From Nitrospirillum amazonense (lineage in GTDB: Bacteria > Pseudomonadota > Alphaproteobacteria > Azospirillales > Azospirillaceae), in contig NZ_VITN01000014.1 in NCBI RefSeq assembly GCF_007828045.1, positions 113,062 to 177,061 on the forward strand: a stretch of 64,000 bases of DNA, given 5' to 3'. The position numbers were made by a program, and so were the translations under genes. Positions 52,137 to 60,041 of this stretch are shown piece after piece. Within the stretch, counting starts at the first letter, position 1. Each line of letters starts with the position of its first letter. The notes under the pieces are model-generated. The model saw nothing but the letters and a program-made list of their open reading frames with translations, searched no databases and was not told the origin of the DNA.

Positions 52137-52433
52137 ATGGCACGAAAAACATCTACTGACAAGCTCGAAGGGCTCAAGAAACGAAGAGATGAGATTGACG
52201 CGCGTATCCAAGCCGTATCCGCCCGACTGAAGGATGAACTTCGTAAAGCTGCCACACGGCGCAAAGTGATCGCCGGGGCGTTGGCGCTGGAACATTCGGA
52301 AAAGAACCCGGAGAGCGCGTTCGCCAAGCAAATGGATCGACTACTGGATGAGTATGTCATCCGCCCGCATGACCGGGCGCTTTTCCCGCAGTTGCCCGAA
52401 GTGACCGCGCCTGACGATCAACCATCATCATAG
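52137..52433 (+). CDS. Small relaxosome-type accessory protein (TraD/MobC-like)
   Basis: 98 residues, charged and helical: KLEGLKKRRDEIDARIQAVS then RLKDELRKAATRRKVIAGAL. The TRRKVIAGALALEH phrase is typical of small conjugal proteins encoded opposite TraA in Ti-like and IncQ-like transfer regions. It probably binds near oriT to help the relaxase. It starts about 120 nt from the nic site. Assignment rests on position and general pattern. Confidence 0.65.
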   Translation: MARKTSTDKLEGLKKRRDEIDARIQAVSARLKDELRKAATRRKVIAGALALEHSEKNPESAFAKQMDRLLDEYVIRPHDRALFPQLPEVTAPDDQPSS

Positions 52434-52444
52434 GCGCACGCGCG

Positions 52445-53134
52445 TTACAGCGCGTCGAGGCGCATCCGCGCGGTACGGCAATGCGCGGCATCCAACTCGA
52501 TGCCGATGGCCGCGCGCCCCAATTGGCGGGCGGCGACAAGGGTGGAGCCGGAACCGCAAAACGGATCGAGCACCGTGCCGCCTTCCGGGCAGAAGGCGCT
52601 AATCAACGGTGCCAGCGACGGCACCGGCTTCTCGGTCGGATGATGCCGGTTGCCGGTGTACCGCCATCCCAGCACATCGGGTAGCGGCGACGCCGGGGGG
52701 CGTGGCTTGCCCTTCGCCAGCAGATAAGCAGATTCGTGCCGCGCCTCCAGCATGCCGACGCGGGAAGCGTAGCCTTTGTGGAATACGACATGGCCGATGG
52801 GGCGGAAGCCAGCGGCTCGCCACGCGGCCATGAATTGATCCACGGCACCCCAGCCATAGAAGCTGACGCAACAAGCATCCGGCTTCAGCAGCCGATACAT
52901 TTCTGCGAAAGCGGGACACAGCCAAGCCGCGTCGTCGTCGCCCGCGACGGTGCGCCCCGTGCGGTCGCGGTACGACACCAGATAGGGCGGATCGGTCAGA
53001 ATGAAATCGACCGACGCCGTTTCCATCTGTCGCATCCGCGCGATGCAGTCGCCATGAAGCACGGTGGCGGTCGGCAACTGCCGGAGAGATCTCCCCGGCA
53101 GTGTGATGCAGTGGCGATAGGTGAAGTAGTCCAT
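52445..53134 (-). CDS. DNA (adenine-N6 or cytosine-N4) methyltransferase, orphan
   Basis: 229 residues. Motif IV FILTDPPYLVSY (about 45-56) precedes the SAM motif I VLDPFCGSGSTLVAARQLG (about 192-210), the beta-class order of the N6/N4 methyltransferase family. RYTGNRHHPTEKP is the usual loop before motif I. No restriction endonuclease lies beside it. On mobilizable elements such enzymes protect against host restriction, in line with ArdC in the same region. ATG 53134 follows AGGGGG. Confidence 0.9.
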   Translation of the reverse strand: MDYFTYRHCITLPGRSLRQLPTATVLHGDCIARMRQMETASVDFILTDPPYLVSYRDRTGRTVAGDDDAAWLCPAFAEMYRLLKPDACCVSFYGWGAVDQFMAAWRAAGFRPIGHVVFHKGYASRVGMLEARHESAYLLAKGKPRPPASPLPDVLGWRYTGNRHHPTEKPVPSLAPLISAFCPEGGTVLDPFCGSGSTLVAARQLGRAAIGIELDAAHCRTARMRLDAL

Positions 53135-53143
53135 CGCCACCCC

Positions 53144-53356
53144 CTATTCTGCCTTGGGGGTGCGCAGCACGACGCGGCCATCGAAGTTGAAGGGCAGCGC
53201 ATCGAGAATGAGGCTCGCCCCCTGGCCGTCCTCATGGGCGAATACGGTGCCGATGCGTATCCAGCGTTTGCCGCTGGCGGTTTCAGCGACGTGGAAAGCG
53301 TGATAGAGCGGCCCGGCTGCGGTGGTGCTGGCGGTGTCGTTGGTGGTCTGTTTCAT
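53144..53356 (-). CDS. Conserved small hypothetical protein (70 residues)
   Basis: A compact beta protein: GKRWIRIGTVFAHEDGQGAS, then LILDALPFNFDGRVVLRTP. Good ribosome-binding site (AAGGAG). It lies 10 nt upstream of the methyltransferase gene, clearly cotranscribed. Proteins with this W-x-x-IG-x-F-x-H pattern are common on conjugative elements of alphaproteobacteria, to my recollection, with no known function. Confidence 0.7.
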   Translation of the reverse strand: MKQTTNDTASTTAAGPLYHAFHVAETASGKRWIRIGTVFAHEDGQGASLILDALPFNFDGRVVLRTPKAE

Positions 53357-53574
53357 GATGTCGTCTCCTTGGTTGATGGTTACTGTCCCGAAGGACGGTT
53401 CCCACCAACCCGGCGACCACGGGCGGCTTGTCCTCCCCTACACGGGAGCGCAGCGAATGGAGCGGGCCGGGGATGGATCAAGCCGCCCGCGCCGGGTAAG
53501 GAACCCGGCCAGACTGAGGGCGGTAACAGCCATCCAAGGAACAAAGGCGATGAATCAGGGCGACAACACTCGCC
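53357..53574. other. Intergenic stretch between the methyltransferase unit and the zinc-ribbon gene
   Basis: About 220 nt with no gene seen. It probably holds the promoter of the 53144-53134 unit. Confidence 0.3.
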
Positions 53575-54066
53575 CTACTTCCGGCGCAGCATGTGAATGA
53601 GCCCCAGCGCACCACCCGGCACGGTGAACAACCCCGAAATCGGCGCGGGAATGGCCGTGACCAGGCCAATGACGAGCGCCTTGATAAGCGCCGCATGGTG
53701 GTCGTCGCCGTACCAGTTCTTCTGGATTTTATAGGTGACGAACCCGAGGACGAACCCGGCACCGATCTCGAAAAAATACAGGGTGCCCAAGCTGACGATG
53801 GTGCCGCTGAACACCAGCGTGTCCACGATCACGGTGAGGATGGCGACGCGGATATCCAGGCCGAAGGTCTGCACAAATCCGCCCTTAGTCGGCGGCGGGT
53901 TGACGGTCGCCGCGATGGCACCGCCCGGTGCCGCCATGCGATAGGCCGCGTTTGGCGGCGGCTCCACCGTGGTGAGCGCCATGCGCGCCACCTGGCTGCC
54001 ACAGTGGCCGCAGAAGGCGGCAGCGGTGGAAGGCAGTTGCTTGCCGCAGTCAGAACAGAACGCCAT
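53575..54066 (-). CDS. Zinc-ribbon membrane protein
   Basis: 163 residues from ATG 54066 (AAAGAGGTCGGCT upstream). An N-terminal zinc ribbon (C4, C7, C19, C22 in FCSDCGKQLP and FCGHCGSQV) is followed by a Pro-rich linker and three or four hydrophobic helices (VAILTVIVDTLVFSGTIVSL, FFEIGAGFVLGFVTY, ALIKALVIGLVTAIPAPI). The fold resembles generic zinc-ribbon integral membrane proteins. It lies downstream of the coupling protein genes, so it may support the transfer apparatus, but no function is known. Confidence 0.6.
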   Translation of the reverse strand: MAFCSDCGKQLPSTAAAFCGHCGSQVARMALTTVEPPPNAAYRMAAPGGAIAATVNPPPTKGGFVQTFGLDIRVAILTVIVDTLVFSGTIVSLGTLYFFEIGAGFVLGFVTYKIQKNWYGDDHHAALIKALVIGLVTAIPAPISGLFTVPGGALGLIHMLRRK

Positions 54067-54133
54067 AGCCGACCTCTTTAGAATAGGTGTTCCGGGAATG
54101 GGCTGGCGCTTCACATGAGCGCCAGCCAAAGCG

Positions 54134-54820
54134 TCATGCCGTGCCCGCCGGCGGCACCCGCCGCCGCAGGGTGTCGAGAACCGCGCCACCGGATGCAGAC
54201 GCCTCCCCATCCCCAGCCTTGCGTCGTGGTAGCGGCGGCACGACGACGCGAACGGCGGCGGGGACGATGACCCTGGTGCGCGCTTTCAGCTTACGCCTCG
54301 GCGGCAGGGGCAGCGATGGCGGCGGGAATGGCCCCAGCACATGCGCCAGCCCCTGCGATGCCGTCCGGTAGGCGATAGCCATACCGGCGAGCGTGACGGC
54401 CAGCACGACATGGAAGGTAAGCCGGTCGCGCAGCGACGGCATGAAGGGCAAAAGGCCCTCATGAACCGGGCGGTAGATCGCCACCACCAGCGCGGCCAGC
54501 AACGCGAGCGCCGCGTATTTGGTGAGCCCCTTGACGAAGTCGCGGAGCTTCAGGATGAAGAGCCCCGCGATGATGGCGACGCCGCCCACGCCCGCATACA
54601 GCACCACCTCACGCGGATCGCGCGAAGGGTAAAGATCGGGCCTGCTGAGAAGCAGCCATTGCAGTTGATCGGCGTAATAGGCCCCGCCCAGCGCCAGCAG
54701 CCCGCCCACCGTATAGCGCGCGCCCGGCTTGCTCAGGAAGCTAAGCACCGTATGGATCAGCGACAGCACCAGCCGCACGCCGTACCAGCCCCACGCGACG
54801 AAATGGAAAGCGGCGCTCAT
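54134..54820 (-). CDS. Polytopic membrane protein next to the coupling protein
   Basis: 228 residues: about four hydrophobic helices (VRLVLSLIHTVLSFL, YTVGGLLALGGAYYA, VVLYAGVGGVAIIAGLFIL, LTKYAALALLAALVVAIY, LTFHVVLAVTLAGMAIAY), then a basic, Pro-rich cytoplasmic tail (PPPSLPLPPRRKLKARTRV). Its ATG overlaps the coupling protein stop (ATGA). It may anchor the coupling protein, which itself has no obvious membrane segment at its N-terminus. That role is inferred from position and coupling. Confidence 0.6.
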   Translation of the reverse strand: MSAAFHFVAWGWYGVRLVLSLIHTVLSFLSKPGARYTVGGLLALGGAYYADQLQWLLLSRPDLYPSRDPREVVLYAGVGGVAIIAGLFILKLRDFVKGLTKYAALALLAALVVAIYRPVHEGLLPFMPSLRDRLTFHVVLAVTLAGMAIAYRTASQGLAHVLGPFPPPSLPLPPRRKLKARTRVIVPAAVRVVVPPLPRRKAGDGEASASGGAVLDTLRRRVPPAGTA

Positions 54821-56394
54821 CGTTGCGAGAACTCCGCCTGTAACCAGTGCCGCCCGGTGCTTTTCCAGGTCGCACCGTTACGGATCACGATGGCATCCAC
54901 CTTGAATTTATTGCGCGGCCCCCCGGTGCGCAGCCGCCAGGCGAACACATCCGGGGGAACCGCGAACTCGTAGCGCTGCTGCCGCGTTTGGCTCTCGCCC
55001 TGCGTCCTGCTTCGTCCACCGTCAAAGCCCGCCTGGTCGTCGTGGCGGCTGCTGCCGCCGCGCTTGTCCCGCGAGTCGCTGGTGGTGAACACCATTTCCT
55101 CCTGGAACTCCTTGCCGATGATTTCGGAAGCGGCAAGGTTGGTTTCGCGGGAGGTGTTCGCCAAAAAGATGCGGGTGCCGAACTTAGACAGGACGGCCTC
55201 GGCCTTGTCGTGGGTGTCCTTGCCGATGCGCGCGTAATAGGTCGGCAAATCCTGCGTGAGATAGACCAGGCAGATTTTCGAGGAGCGGGCGGTGCTCAAC
55301 AGATCGTCGTCGGCGCTGGAAATGAAGAACTGCGCCTCATCCGCCCAGATGAACACCGGGCGCGTGTTCGCGGTAACCGGCTTGCTCTGCATGGCGATGC
55401 CGAACAAGTACTTGAACACCGTTTGCGCCACGATGCCGGTCGGGCCGAAACGCAGCGCCGGAAGGTCAATCACGATGACCTTGCCCGCGCGCGCATCCTC
55501 CGGCGTGACCGTGGTATCGGTGCAGAACAACTCCCGCAATTTGCCGGTGCTGAAAGCGCCGGTGAGATTCCGCAGGATCGAACTGACAATGCTGCGCTCC
55601 CGCTTGTCGGCGCTGGGGATTTCGTCCGTCCACACCTCGGCATGAATGTCGAAGTCGCCCGCCTCGGGGAGGCTGGTGGGCGGGACACGGAGTTTCGCGG
55701 CCTTGGCTTTCAGCCCTTCGCCTGCGAGATAGACGGTTTGCAGGCAGAATGACGAAATGCCCTGCTGTTTGCCCGAGGTGATGTTGGCGAGTTCCTTTCT
55801 CACCTCGTCCATACTCGTGGGCGCGCTGCTCACCATGTCGTAAAGCTGCTTCATCGACGCGCTGCCATAGGCCAGCAACAGCAGCGGAAAGGCGCTGCCC
55901 AGCCAGCGGCTGGCGGTGTCATAGTAGTAGCGCCCTTCCTTATCGCTGCCGCCGCCTTTGTCGTCGGCAACGCGGGCGGCTTCCGCCATCCGCTCCATCA
56001 GGCTGACAAGGTTGCGCTCAAACCCGGGCCTGCCGATGGTCGCGGCGGCATAGTCGAGGATGTTGAAACGGTGCCGGGCGGTTTCGTCGATAACCACCAA
56101 GTCAGCCTGCCGCCCGCACGCCGCCGCGTAGCGCCGCCAAACCTCGGCCTCCTCGACCTTCGCGCACAGCACCAGCCCGCCCATTCCGGCAGACAGAAAG
56201 GCGCTGGCGAACGCTCTGCCCGCCCCGCTGGATTTGCCGGAGCCGGGAGCGCCGAACACGGCCACCGACTCGGCGGCGGCGCGTATCGTCCACGCCTCGC
56301 CTTTGCCGAACTCAAGCAAGGGCGTATCCAAATCCGCATGATAGGGAACGGGGTGGGATTTAGGGTCGGCGTCGGCCGCACGTTTACGGATCAA
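54817..56394 (-). CDS. VirD4/TraG-type type IV coupling protein ATPase
   Basis: 525 residues. Walker A FGAPGSGKSSGAGRAF (47-62, K54) is near the N-terminus. The rest has LVVIDETARHRFNILDYAAA, Walker B-like FIWADEAQFFISSADDDLL, LVYLTQDLPTYYARIG and FGTRIFLANTSRETNLAASE, the usual C-terminal RecA-like strands of TraG/VirD4 proteins. It lacks the N-terminal membrane helices of full-length VirD4, so the adjacent membrane protein may supply them. It brings the relaxase-DNA complex to a secretion channel. No channel genes are in the island, so it must use another element's channel. Confidence 0.88.
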   Translation of the reverse strand: MIRKRAADADPKSHPVPYHADLDTPLLEFGKGEAWTIRAAAESVAVFGAPGSGKSSGAGRAFASAFLSAGMGGLVLCAKVEEAEVWRRYAAACGRQADLVVIDETARHRFNILDYAAATIGRPGFERNLVSLMERMAEAARVADDKGGGSDKEGRYYYDTASRWLGSAFPLLLLAYGSASMKQLYDMVSSAPTSMDEVRKELANITSGKQQGISSFCLQTVYLAGEGLKAKAAKLRVPPTSLPEAGDFDIHAEVWTDEIPSADKRERSIVSSILRNLTGAFSTGKLRELFCTDTTVTPEDARAGKVIVIDLPALRFGPTGIVAQTVFKYLFGIAMQSKPVTANTRPVFIWADEAQFFISSADDDLLSTARSSKICLVYLTQDLPTYYARIGKDTHDKAEAVLSKFGTRIFLANTSRETNLAASEIIGKEFQEEMVFTTSDSRDKRGGSSRHDDQAGFDGGRSRTQGESQTRQQRYEFAVPPDVFAWRLRTGGPRNKFKVDAIVIRNGATWKSTGRHWLQAEFSQR

Positions 56395-56782
56395 TCCCCG
56401 GCCCCTCCTCCAGGCCGGGGCCGATGTCCGGCCCTTCGATCTGCGGCGCGTCGGGAACCTCAGTGGCGACGCCTTCGATGGTGGGCGCTTCGATGGCGGG
56501 AGCCTCGATCACGGCGGCCTCAATCACGGGCGCGGCGATGGGGGTGAGGTCGGTGCCGTAGAATTGGGGAAACTGCTGTTCGACCGCGATGCCCACCGGC
56601 TCCGCCAGCTCGACCTTCACCTCCTGGGCGGCTGAGGGTTCCGGGCTCACGTTTTTCAGATCGTCCGTCACTGCGCGCCCGTCCGGTCGCACGAACCAGG
56701 CTTCTTCCACCAGCTTATGACGGATGTCGTTCAACGGGCCTTCGTAGGCTTTGGCGACGCCCTGATAGAACCAGTTTTTCAT
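56384..56782 (-). CDS. Hypothetical protein with Ala/Pro/Ile/Glu repeats, coupled to the coupling protein gene
   Basis: 132 residues. The first 60 are globular (NWFYQGVAKAYEGPLNDIRH, AWFVRPDGRAVTDDLKNV). The C-terminal half is a low-complexity run of IEAP-type units (VIEAAVIEAPAIEAPTIEG) ending in acidic GPDIGPGLEEGPGIDP. It overlaps the coupling protein start by 11 nt. Such acidic tails can act as export or docking signals on coupling-protein substrates; here that is speculation. Confidence 0.55.
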   Translation of the reverse strand: MKNWFYQGVAKAYEGPLNDIRHKLVEEAWFVRPDGRAVTDDLKNVSPEPSAAQEVKVELAEPVGIAVEQQFPQFYGTDLTPIAAPVIEAAVIEAPAIEAPTIEGVATEVPDAPQIEGPDIGPGLEEGPGIDP

Positions 56783-56870
56783 GTGCGCTTCTTTCGGGAA
56801 AGTCTCGCAACACCTTCAACGATAAAGCCGCTCACTCGCCCAATCACATAACGCCAAACGTGTTACCTCG

Positions 56871-56910
56871 AAAAATCGTCAGGGGCGGGGGTTGCCCCCG
56901 CCCCTCCGAC
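56871..56910 (-). terminator. Rho-independent terminator
   Basis: A perfect 11-bp stem AGGGGCGGGGG/CCCCCGCCCCT (56881-56905, 3-nt loop) is extended by TCGTC/GACGA, and on the minus strand is followed by a T-run (GATTTTTC). It lies just past the stop at 56913, closing the ArdC unit. Confidence 0.85.
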
Positions 56911-56912
56911 GA

Positions 56913-57224
56913 CTAGAACAGCGACAGTTGGCTTTCGGCGTTCCGGTATTGCCGCCAGTCTTCCGACTGCGCCGCTTCCTCAAGCCATGCCAGCACGTAG
57001 GCGGCGGAGCCGCCCGCCGCCTCCACGATGCCGCGCGGCAGGAAATGCGAGCGGTAGCCGGTTTCCGTAAACGGAAGGCGACGGCGATTTTCGGCGCGCA
57101 CCTCAAGATGCGCGGTGACACCATCACCGTCCATGCTGAGCCAATTGGCCTCATAGGTTACGTCGATGGGGATGCCCTGCCACACGATGCGGCAGGGCTG
57201 AATTGGGCGGGGAGGTTCGCTCAT
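56913..57224 (-). CDS. Hypothetical protein after ArdC (103 residues)
   Basis: The first part is beta-like (CRIVWQGIPIDVTYEANWLS, MDGDGVTAHLEVRAENRRRL); the rest is helical (EAAGGSAAYVLAWLEEAAQS). It starts 5 nt after the ArdC stop and is followed at once by a strong terminator, so it is made with ArdC. This small protein is a common companion on proteobacterial mobile elements as I recall; function unknown. Confidence 0.65.
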   Translation of the reverse strand: MSEPPRPIQPCRIVWQGIPIDVTYEANWLSMDGDGVTAHLEVRAENRRRLPFTETGYRSHFLPRGIVEAAGGSAAYVLAWLEEAAQSEDWRQYRNAESQLSLF

Positions 57225-57229
57225 GGTAG

Positions 57230-58117
57230 TCACGCAGCCACGGCCTGCGGCTGACGTGCGTGCATCCAATCCGCAGCGGCCTGCGCCTTGGCGGCGGCGG
57301 TGAAGATGGCGCGCGGATCGCTGCGCAGCACCTTAAGCCATGACGCGATATAGGCGGCATGATCGTGCCGGGGTTCCGGCGTCAACGCAAGGTCACTGCA
57401 CAGGAAAGCCGCCCCCAGCTCGGCCACCAGTTCCTCGGCGGCATAGCTCTCGGAACCAAAGCGGCCTTTCAGGTCACGGGCGCACCTGCTGGCCTGCGCC
57501 GTCCAGTGCGTCGCCTCATGCGCAAGGGTGGCGTAGTAGGCCACAGCATCGCGGAACACCGCGAACGGCGGCAGGTGGATTTCGTCGCGGGAGGGGATAT
57601 AGCAAGCGCGCGCCCCGCCTTCCTTGATCGTCGCACCCAATGCCGAAAAGAACCGCTCGGCGTGGTCGATCCGCTCGGCCTGCGGCAACACCGGGATTGC
57701 CGGGGCTTGCCATCCATCCACCTGCGCGGCGTTGAACACGCTGTAGGCACGGGCGAACACGCGGGCATGCGCTTGCCCGTCATCGTCGCCCTGTTCCCCG
57801 GCATCATCGGTGCCGGTGTCGCTCACCTTCCAGAAAACGACGGTCGAGGATTTCTCCCCCTTGCGCACCTGCGCCCCCTTCTCCTGCCATTGCTTGTAGG
57901 TGCCCCATATGGGCGCGGCGTACCCGGTCGCCTCTGCCGCCACCCATAGCGCCACGGTGTTGATGCCGCGATAGGGCTTGCCGCTCATCACATTCAAGGG
58001 GCGTGCAAGATCGCCCTGGCTGTGCCACGGCATCCTGAAATCACCAGCCCCCGCCTCGATGGCGGCAATGATGCTGTCGGTGACACGGGTATAAACATTC
58101 TGGCGGTCGGTGGTCAT
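57230..58117 (-). CDS. ardC: ArdC-type antirestriction protein (zincin-like)
   Basis: 295 residues from ATG 58117 (GAGAAGG upstream). An N-terminal ssDNA-binding-like domain (about 1-140; NVMSGKPYRGINTVALWVAA, KQWQEKGAQVRKGEKSSTVV) is followed by a metalloprotease-like domain with LAHEATHW (HExxH, about 205-209), RFGSESYAAEELVAELGAAF and a helical tail. The layout matches ArdC of conjugative plasmids, which protects incoming single-stranded DNA from restriction. The open frame back to 58234 covers repeat DNA and is not coding. It is coupled to the small gene downstream. Confidence 0.92.
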   Translation of the reverse strand: MTTDRQNVYTRVTDSIIAAIEAGAGDFRMPWHSQGDLARPLNVMSGKPYRGINTVALWVAAEATGYAAPIWGTYKQWQEKGAQVRKGEKSSTVVFWKVSDTGTDDAGEQGDDDGQAHARVFARAYSVFNAAQVDGWQAPAIPVLPQAERIDHAERFFSALGATIKEGGARACYIPSRDEIHLPPFAVFRDAVAYYATLAHEATHWTAQASRCARDLKGRFGSESYAAEELVAELGAAFLCSDLALTPEPRHDHAAYIASWLKVLRSDPRAIFTAAAKAQAAADWMHARQPQAVAA

Positions 58118-58181
58118 GGTGCCTTCTCCCTTGGGCTTGAGGTGCGCAGCGCTGCTGCTGCACCTCTGCCCCCTGGCGAAG

Positions 58182-58453
58182 GCGGGGTTGGGAGGGTGGA
58201 AGGAAAATCGACAGGGTGGTGCGGGCGCAGCCACAGCAGAAACGTCGGCGGTTACGCCGACAACGAAACTGGCGAGCCTCGGCCCTGTCTATTTTGCTTC
58301 GGGGATGAGAAGGGGCAGCGCCCCTCGGCCTCCCCCGTAAAGCCGCGTCTGCGGCGGCATAACCGCATCAGGGATGGAAGCCGAATGGCCGAAACCGCCA
58401 TCGGCGGGTTCGGTTCACGACAGCCCGACCCGCCTGAAGGCGGGGGATGCGTC
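58182..58453. repeat. Dispersed island repeat, copy R1
   Basis: About 270 bp. It shares long near-identical blocks with R2 (59706-59942) and a 65-bp core with R3 (61104-61170). It contains GGGGC-agc-GCCCC and a closing hairpin CCCGCC-tgaa-GGCGGG (near 58430-58445). It ends about 75 nt before the next gene. Confidence 0.8.
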
Positions 58454-58528
58454 TTGAAAATGACCGGGTAGACGAATGACTTTAATCCGAGTGCAGGATA
58501 TTCTATCACCCTACAATGCTTAACCTAC

Positions 58529-59086
58529 ATGCCCACCGCCATGTCAGTTGATGATCTTATAAAACATTGGACAGATATTGCCACCGCCACAGCTGCGCTC
58601 GTCGCTGTAATTATCTCTATGTTAAGCTACAGCACCTCTAATCGCGCGCTTTCTCTGGCGGAAAGGCAAGATCTAAGAAAGAAACCAAAACTCAAGCCCA
58701 TTTTGATAGATAGCGGCTTCGATGAAGATTTTGGTTCAAACCGCATCTATTCATTTCATATTTCTGTAGGAAACCCCACCGATTCCGACAATGCCATTGC
58801 ACGCGTCGAGCTTCATTTGCAATATTACGCTACACAAGAAGCACTGATAAATGTGAAAATTCCTGCGACTAAACCCCCTACCCAGAAAAGCAGCACTCGT
58901 GAGTACATATCAGTACCGCATAGGATCGCCGCACACGATACTGCCTCAGGTTGGTTTCACTTTGAAGTCAACAAACAGATACTGAATGGGAATCCAGTAC
59001 AAAGCCAGCAGGTCATCATAACGGATAGCCATCAAGCCGAATCAACTATTGATGTTCTCGTTATCAGCAGGAAAAAGAATGTTTAG
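58529..59086 (+). CDS. Membrane-anchored hypothetical protein (185 residues)
   Basis: An N-terminal helix (IATATAALVAVIISMLSY, about 18-35) is followed by a charged stretch and a beta-sandwich-like domain (YSFHISVGNPTDSDNAIARV, VELHLQYYATQEALINVKI, ASGWFHFEVNKQIL). Layout like small membrane-tethered proteins with an outside domain. A second ATG at 58541 is possible. AT-rich codon use. It overlaps the next gene by 8 nt. It lies directly after repeat R1. No family is recognised. Confidence 0.55.
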   Translation: MPTAMSVDDLIKHWTDIATATAALVAVIISMLSYSTSNRALSLAERQDLRKKPKLKPILIDSGFDEDFGSNRIYSFHISVGNPTDSDNAIARVELHLQYYATQEALINVKIPATKPPTQKSSTREYISVPHRIAAHDTASGWFHFEVNKQILNGNPVQSQQVIITDSHQAESTIDVLVISRKKNV

Positions 59087-59663
59087 GAAGAAATATGGCT
59101 TCATAAATGTCAATAATGACAGGGAAAAGACTGCCATTCGAATTGTGTCAGATGGCGCGATCTCGCATCCAGACGTAGCCGATGGAAAACTAATACCATT
59201 AGTTATCCTGGATACGACCAACAGACCCGATTTGTCGGAGTTTATCAGAGCACATTTATTTCTTGGCGCTGGCGATGTTTCTTGCCAGTGGGGTCAGATG
59301 ATTGATCATCCGGAGACCGTGTGCCTCATATTAACCTTTGCCCGTCCTTCCCAACTTGTTGCGGCTATAGAGTTCAGCATTCCAGCTGGTAACGGCATCA
59401 TAGTTGAACACATTCTAGCCGCCAAAGCATTGTATATTCAGGCGGGAAAAGAAGGCGATCTTTTGAGGGACAACCTAGATGCTCCTAAGGTAATATTAGA
59501 GGTACCAGACACAAAGTTCCGCCGAATTTGGGATAAGATCCATTACAGTTATTCATTCAAACAATTTAGACGACATGGCTTAAATCGCCGCGCGGCAAAA
59601 AAGGCGGCGCAGGAATTTATTGAGAACGTCAGAAAAGCCGCTGTTCTTCGCACTCCAGTTTGA
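59079..59663 (+). CDS. Hypothetical protein (194 residues)
   Basis: ATG 59079 has AGGAAAAAG just upstream and overlaps the preceding gene. Beta-rich with SDGAISHPDVADGKLIPLVI, FIRAHLFLGAGDVSCQWGQM, CLILTFARPSQLVAAIEFSI and a basic helical end (FRRHGLNRRAAKKAAQEFIE). No known motif. It should function with the membrane protein before it, forming a two-gene cassette between repeats R1 and R2. Confidence 0.55.
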   Translation: MFRKKYGFINVNNDREKTAIRIVSDGAISHPDVADGKLIPLVILDTTNRPDLSEFIRAHLFLGAGDVSCQWGQMIDHPETVCLILTFARPSQLVAAIEFSIPAGNGIIVEHILAAKALYIQAGKEGDLLRDNLDAPKVILEVPDTKFRRIWDKIHYSYSFKQFRRHGLNRRAAKKAAQEFIENVRKAAVLRTPV

Positions 59664-59705
59664 GATTTCTCCCTGCCTTTTAGACCTTACTAGAAGTGTC
59701 ACCAC

Positions 59706-59942
59706 GCGGGGTTGGGAGGGGGAGAAGGGAAATCGATGGGGGTGATGCGGGCGCAGCCGCAGACGAGCCTCGGCCCTGTCTATTTTCCTTCGGGGATGAT
59801 GAAGGGGCAGCGCCCCTCGGCCTCCCCCGTAAGCCGCGTCTGCGGCGGCATGACCGCATCAGGGATGGAGGCCGAATGGCCGAAACCGCCCCGGCTGGTT
59901 CGGTTCACGACAGCCCGGCCCCGCCGTGAGCGGGAGATGCAC
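59706..59942. repeat. Dispersed island repeat, copy R2
   Basis: About 237 bp, near-identical to R1 apart from a 35-bp segment missing in the first third. It keeps the GGGGC-agc-GCCCC hairpin and a closing stem (CCCGC...GCGGG) whose bases differ from R1 while pairing is kept. It precedes the second DUF4238 gene by about 100 nt. Confidence 0.8.
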
Positions 59943-60041
59943 TCGTGATTAAAGTATCTACACTTTTTAGGTGCTTTCCGGGTTTGCAGCGCCCTATGCT
60001 TAGAAAGTGCGCGCAACGAAAATCAGCAATAAACGGCGACC

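Noticed and set aside
58252..58509. Minus-strand 85-codon open frame over repeat R1.
   Set aside because: It lies within the non-coding repeat; frame not kept in R2 or R3.
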